Positions 61,346 to 64,000 of a DNA stretch of 64,000 nucleotides are shown here, piece after piece. Made by a program: the position numbers and the translations under genes. The number at the start of each line of letters is the position of its first letter. Position 1 is the stretch's first letter. Source of the DNA: Marivita sp046592965 (GTDB lineage Bacteria > Pseudomonadota > Alphaproteobacteria > Rhodobacterales > Rhodobacteraceae); contig NZ_JBISBV010000001.1 of NCBI RefSeq assembly GCF_046592965.1, positions 787,142-851,141 on the forward strand, written 5' to 3'. The notes below the pieces were generated by a model. The model had not been told where the DNA came from and did no database searches. It saw only the letters and a list, made by a program, of their open reading frames with translations.

Positions 61346-62409
61346 TCTCGGCGTTCGATCTGTTGGCGAACCTTCGACCACTGCATGTGTGCGTCGACGA
61401 ACATGGGCTCATCACCCAAGTCGGTCGATGCCTGGCCAAAATTGCCCGCGACCCGCTGGTGTCGCAAAACTTTTCAGATGCGTTCGGATATATTCAGCCT
61501 TCTACAGCGTCAGATAGTGCAACGCTTCTGAAACTCGCCGGTCAGACCTTGCGACTTCGGTTGCGAAGTGATCCCGAGATTCCGATGCGAGGGCTGATTT
61601 TGGCAGATGGTGGTGGCGGAGTCATCCTTGATTTGTCCTTTGGTATCGCGGTGGTCGATGCCGTCCGGAAATTCGATCTCACGGCGCAGGACTTTGCGGC
61701 CAGCGATCTTGCGGTGGAGCTCTTGTTTCTGCACGAGGCGAAATCGAGCGCGATGGTTGCCTCGTTCAGTTTGAATGCGCGGCTGAACGGAGCAAAGTTG
61801 CTGGCGGAAAACGAGGCGCTGACCGACGGCTTGACGGGTTTGCGAAACCGTCGCGCGCTTGATTCCGGGATGGAGAGGCTGGGGCAATCCAACACGGAGT
61901 TTGCGGTCCTGCATCTGGACCTTGATCATTTCAAACAGGTCAATGACACGCTGGGTCACGCTGTTGGCGATGCGGTGCTGAAGCATGTTGCCAGAGTTTT
62001 GCGACGGCACACGCGGCAGGACGATCTTGTGGTTCGTGCCGGAGGCGACGAGTTTCTTATCGTCTCGCCAGGTCTGACCGACCACTCTCGCCTTCGTAGG
62101 CTGGCCGAGCTGCTTGTAGATGACATAGGCAAACCCATCAGCGGCCACGACGCCAAGGCGCGGATCAGCGCAAGCATCGGAATTGCTCTTGGACTGCGCG
62201 GCAGAGAGCGCACACCCGTGAACGTGATAGAGCGGGCAGACGTGGCGCTTTATGTCGCGAAGCGATCGGGCAGGGGATGCCACGTGTTCTGGCACCCGGA
62301 TCATGGCCAGAGCCTCTCCAAACTGAGCGACTCACGCGACGCGGCGCAAGACCAAGGTCACTTGCGCGCCTTGCATCCACCGGACGGGTCGCGCACTCTG
62401 CCGGAATGA
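61342..62409 (+). CDS. HNOBA-GGDEF diguanylate cyclase
   Basis: 355 residues. Residues about 10-130 (LRPLHVCVDEHGLITQVGRC, MRGLILAD, FDLTAQDFAASDLAVELLFLHEA in parts) match the PAS-like HNOBA domain that joins H-NOX and cyclase in soluble guanylate cyclase; a helical signalling segment (138-162) leads into a GGDEF domain with DLDHFKQVNDTLGH, RAGGDEF (GGDEF 234-238) and an RxxD I-site RQDD (225-228). It should make c-di-GMP under control of the coupled H-NOX protein. Overlaps by 4 bases upstream and 4 downstream. Confidence 0.9.
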   Translation: MISAFDLLANLRPLHVCVDEHGLITQVGRCLAKIARDPLVSQNFSDAFGYIQPSTASDSATLLKLAGQTLRLRLRSDPEIPMRGLILADGGGGVILDLSFGIAVVDAVRKFDLTAQDFAASDLAVELLFLHEAKSSAMVASFSLNARLNGAKLLAENEALTDGLTGLRNRRALDSGMERLGQSNTEFAVLHLDLDHFKQVNDTLGHAVGDAVLKHVARVLRRHTRQDDLVVRAGGDEFLIVSPGLTDHSRLRRLAELLVDDIGKPISGHDAKARISASIGIALGLRGRERTPVNVIERADVALYVAKRSGRGCHVFWHPDHGQSLSKLSDSRDAAQDQGHLRALHPPDGSRTLPE

Positions 62410-63779
62410 TGATGATTTTACGCCTCGCAGTCCTGTGTAGCCTGTTGTTTCCAGCCGCCTTTGTGCCGGTCGCACTGGCGCAAAGTGCCGATCAGCCCAA
62501 CAGTACGATCGCGGTTGACGACAGCGCCGAGACAGACGCGGCCATGGCGCAAAGGATACGGGGCATTCTGCGCCAACTTGACGGGTTCGAGGATGTTTCG
62601 GTCACGGTGAGTTCCGGCATTGTCACGCTGCAAGGTACGGCGATCGACAGCGCGGCGGTCAATCGCCTCAACGAATTGATCGGACGTGTTGAGGGCGTCG
62701 TGACGATCGAAAACAAAGTGCAGGAAACAACCGATGTCGCGCGCCGGCTCGATCCTGCGATTGAACGGTTTCGGTCACGGAGTGAGCAGGTCATCAATTA
62801 CCTGCCTCTTGCAGGAATCGCGCTGGCGGCTTTTGCGGTGGTCGTGTTCGCCGGTTTTGCCATTGCGCGCCTCAAGCGTCCGTGGGCACGGATCGCACCG
62901 AACGCGTTCATTGCCGACATCTACCGCCAGATCATACGCGTCGCTTTCGTGATCGCCGCATTGGTCATTGCGCTGGATATCTTGGGCGCAACAGCGCTCT
63001 TATCCACCATTCTGGGCGCCGCGGGCATCATCGGACTCGCCATCGGTTTTGCCGTGCGCGATACGGTTGAAAATTTCATTGCGTCGATCATGCTGTCGAT
63101 CCGCCAACCCTTTCGCCCCAACGACATGGTCGAAATCGAAGGCGATGTTGGCAAGGTCATACGGCTGACCAGCCGCGCCACGATCCTGCTGAGCTTTGAT
63201 GGCAATCAAATCCGGATTCCGAATGCCACCGTCTTCAAGAGCAGGATCGTCAATTACACGCGCAACGATGAAAGACGCTTCGTGATCGACCTCGGTGTCT
63301 CCTACGAGTCCGACCTGGTTCGGGCTCAGGACCTGGCTTTGCAGACCGTCTCGGCCTTGCCGTTTGTGATTGACGATCCCGCGCCTGCCGTGTGGATCGA
63401 GGAAATGGGTGACAGCGCGGTGATCATCCATGTCGCGGGGTGGATTCGACAGCATGAAACCAGCTTCCTCAAGGCCCGGAGCGAGGCCTGGCGCTTGTGT
63501 ATCGCAGCCTACGATCACGCCGGAATTGTCATGCCCGAGACGACGCTGCGCATTGTCGGTGTCGGAGAGTCCGATGCCGGCAGTCCCGAGCACACTGATA
63601 AACCACAGGCGCCCCACAAGCCCGCCCCGAAATCCGACGCTGACGCCATTGCTGCCGCGACAGCCACTGTTGGTGATGTCAGGGCGGAAATGGACAAGGA
63701 GCTCGACCGCATCGTGGCGTCCGAACGGGCCGAAAAACAAGACGACGACCTGCTCCATAAGAATGCACCGGAAGAGTAG
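62406..63779 (+). CDS. BON-domain MscS-type mechanosensitive channel
   Basis: 457 residues from ATG 62406, in an ATGA overlap with the cyclase gene. A signal peptide (RLAVLCSLLFPAAFVPVALA) precedes a BON domain (IRGILRQLDGFEDVSVTVSSG, VVTIENKV; about 45-110), then membrane helices, the MscS pore helix AAGIIGLAIGFAVRDTVENFIAS and the beta domain FRPNDMVEIEGDVGKVIRLTSRAT (in part). The C-terminal tail of about 70 residues is charged. Release of osmolytes under tension; the coupling to a c-di-GMP gene is unusual. Confidence 0.9.
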   Translation: MMMILRLAVLCSLLFPAAFVPVALAQSADQPNSTIAVDDSAETDAAMAQRIRGILRQLDGFEDVSVTVSSGIVTLQGTAIDSAAVNRLNELIGRVEGVVTIENKVQETTDVARRLDPAIERFRSRSEQVINYLPLAGIALAAFAVVVFAGFAIARLKRPWARIAPNAFIADIYRQIIRVAFVIAALVIALDILGATALLSTILGAAGIIGLAIGFAVRDTVENFIASIMLSIRQPFRPNDMVEIEGDVGKVIRLTSRATILLSFDGNQIRIPNATVFKSRIVNYTRNDERRFVIDLGVSYESDLVRAQDLALQTVSALPFVIDDPAPAVWIEEMGDSAVIIHVAGWIRQHETSFLKARSEAWRLCIAAYDHAGIVMPETTLRIVGVGESDAGSPEHTDKPQAPHKPAPKSDADAIAAATATVGDVRAEMDKELDRIVASERAEKQDDDLLHKNAPEE

Positions 63780-63841
63780 ACATTTTTCGATTTACAGGTC
63801 TTGATCCCGCTTCCGTAGCCAAGTAAGTAGCGCGGCACGGT

Positions 63842-63916
63842 TGGGGTGTAGCCAAGTGGTAAGGCAACTGTTTTTGGTACAGTGTACCGTAGGTTCGAAT
63901 CCTACCACCCCAGCCA
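63842..63916 (+). tRNA. tRNA-Gln (anticodon TTG)
   Basis: A 75-nt cloverleaf: acceptor TGGGGTG/CACCCCA, anticodon stem ACTGT/ACAGT around TTTTGGT (TTG at positions 34-36), T-arm with GGTTCGAATCC, discriminator G and an encoded CCA at 63914-63916. Confidence 0.95.
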
Positions 63917-64000
63917 GTTCTTTCTGATCCAAGACCTGAAGACGCTCAATAGCGCAGGTCTCCGTCGAACGGTTGGAAATGCCCCAGTTTGGTGCCCCCG
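63917..64000 (+). other. Sequence after tRNA-Gln, no gene seen
   Basis: No coding signal. A 7-bp inverted repeat AGACCTG (63932-63938) / CAGGTCT (63955-63961) may form a hairpin after the tRNA, without a T-run. Confidence 0.4.

Overview
The window looks like a chromosomal segment of an alphaproteobacterium of the family Rhodobacteraceae (marine Roseobacter-type). Support comes from the gene set and order rather than from any marker RNA: a crotonyl-CoA carboxylase/reductase and a methylsuccinyl-CoA dehydrogenase of the ethylmalonyl-CoA pathway, a CtrA-type box in front of an acyl-homoserine-lactone locus, the ChvI-ChvG-HprK-RapZ-EIIA-HPr block divergent from pckA, a GTTC-N7-GTTC alphaproteobacterial LexA box, and a set of small proteins (twin transmembrane protein, DUF1244, DUF3572, DUF6473, YtoQ) that travel with this family. 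The DNA is GC-rich and densely coding, and I see no prophage, insertion sequence or CRISPR array.

Layout. 1-3.8 kb: end of a glycerol-3-phosphate acyltransferase gene, ccrA, and a quorum-sensing locus with an intact luxI-type synthase but a luxR gene broken by an in-frame stop. 3.8-13.7 kb: a RecD-like helicase, then on the minus strand the shape and wall-synthesis operon mreB-mreC-mreD-mrdA-rodA followed by a hydroxyacid dehydrogenase, rpe and an MDR reductase. 14-20.6 kb: a large FAD/GcvT-fold demethylase-type enzyme, a CMD-family protein, the methylsuccinyl-CoA dehydrogenase and pckA. 20.9-25.4 kb: ChvI/ChvG two-component system and the regulatory PTS proteins. 25.5-34.4 kb: 3-hydroxybutyryl-CoA dehydrogenase, etfBA, parC, an SH3 protein, an SDR, a twin transmembrane protein and a cobalamin adenosyltransferase, which fits the B12-dependent mutases of the ethylmalonyl-CoA pathway. 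34.4-48 kb: mostly housekeeping (pyk, rpmI-rplT, pheS-pheT, mscL, alanine dehydrogenase next to a degraded Lrp regulator, an FKBP isomerase, metG). 48-55.9 kb: MFS transporter, an SOS-controlled ImuA-like gene without imuB/dnaE2, modABC, an aldo/keto reductase, an EamA transporter, NUDIX and DUF983. 56-64 kb: a signalling region with an EF-hand protein, an ECF sigma factor with a membrane partner and a CnrX-like periplasmic sensor, a PleD-like diguanylate cyclase, then a degenerate H-NOX protein translationally coupled to an HNOBA-GGDEF cyclase and a BON-MscS channel, and finally tRNA-Gln(TTG).

The most unusual items are: (i) the H-NOX protein, which carries proline where the heme-ligating histidine should be yet remains coupled to an HNOBA-GGDEF cyclase and an MscS channel; (ii) a composite dispersed repeat (GC-rich hairpin plus a GAGGTATTT...AAGAAGC core) found at the three longest gaps between convergent genes; (iii) the orphan ImuA with a textbook LexA box; and (iv) two transcription regulators (LuxR, Lrp) each interrupted where a tyrosine codon is expected. 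All functional statements are read from sequence by eye; no database search was run.
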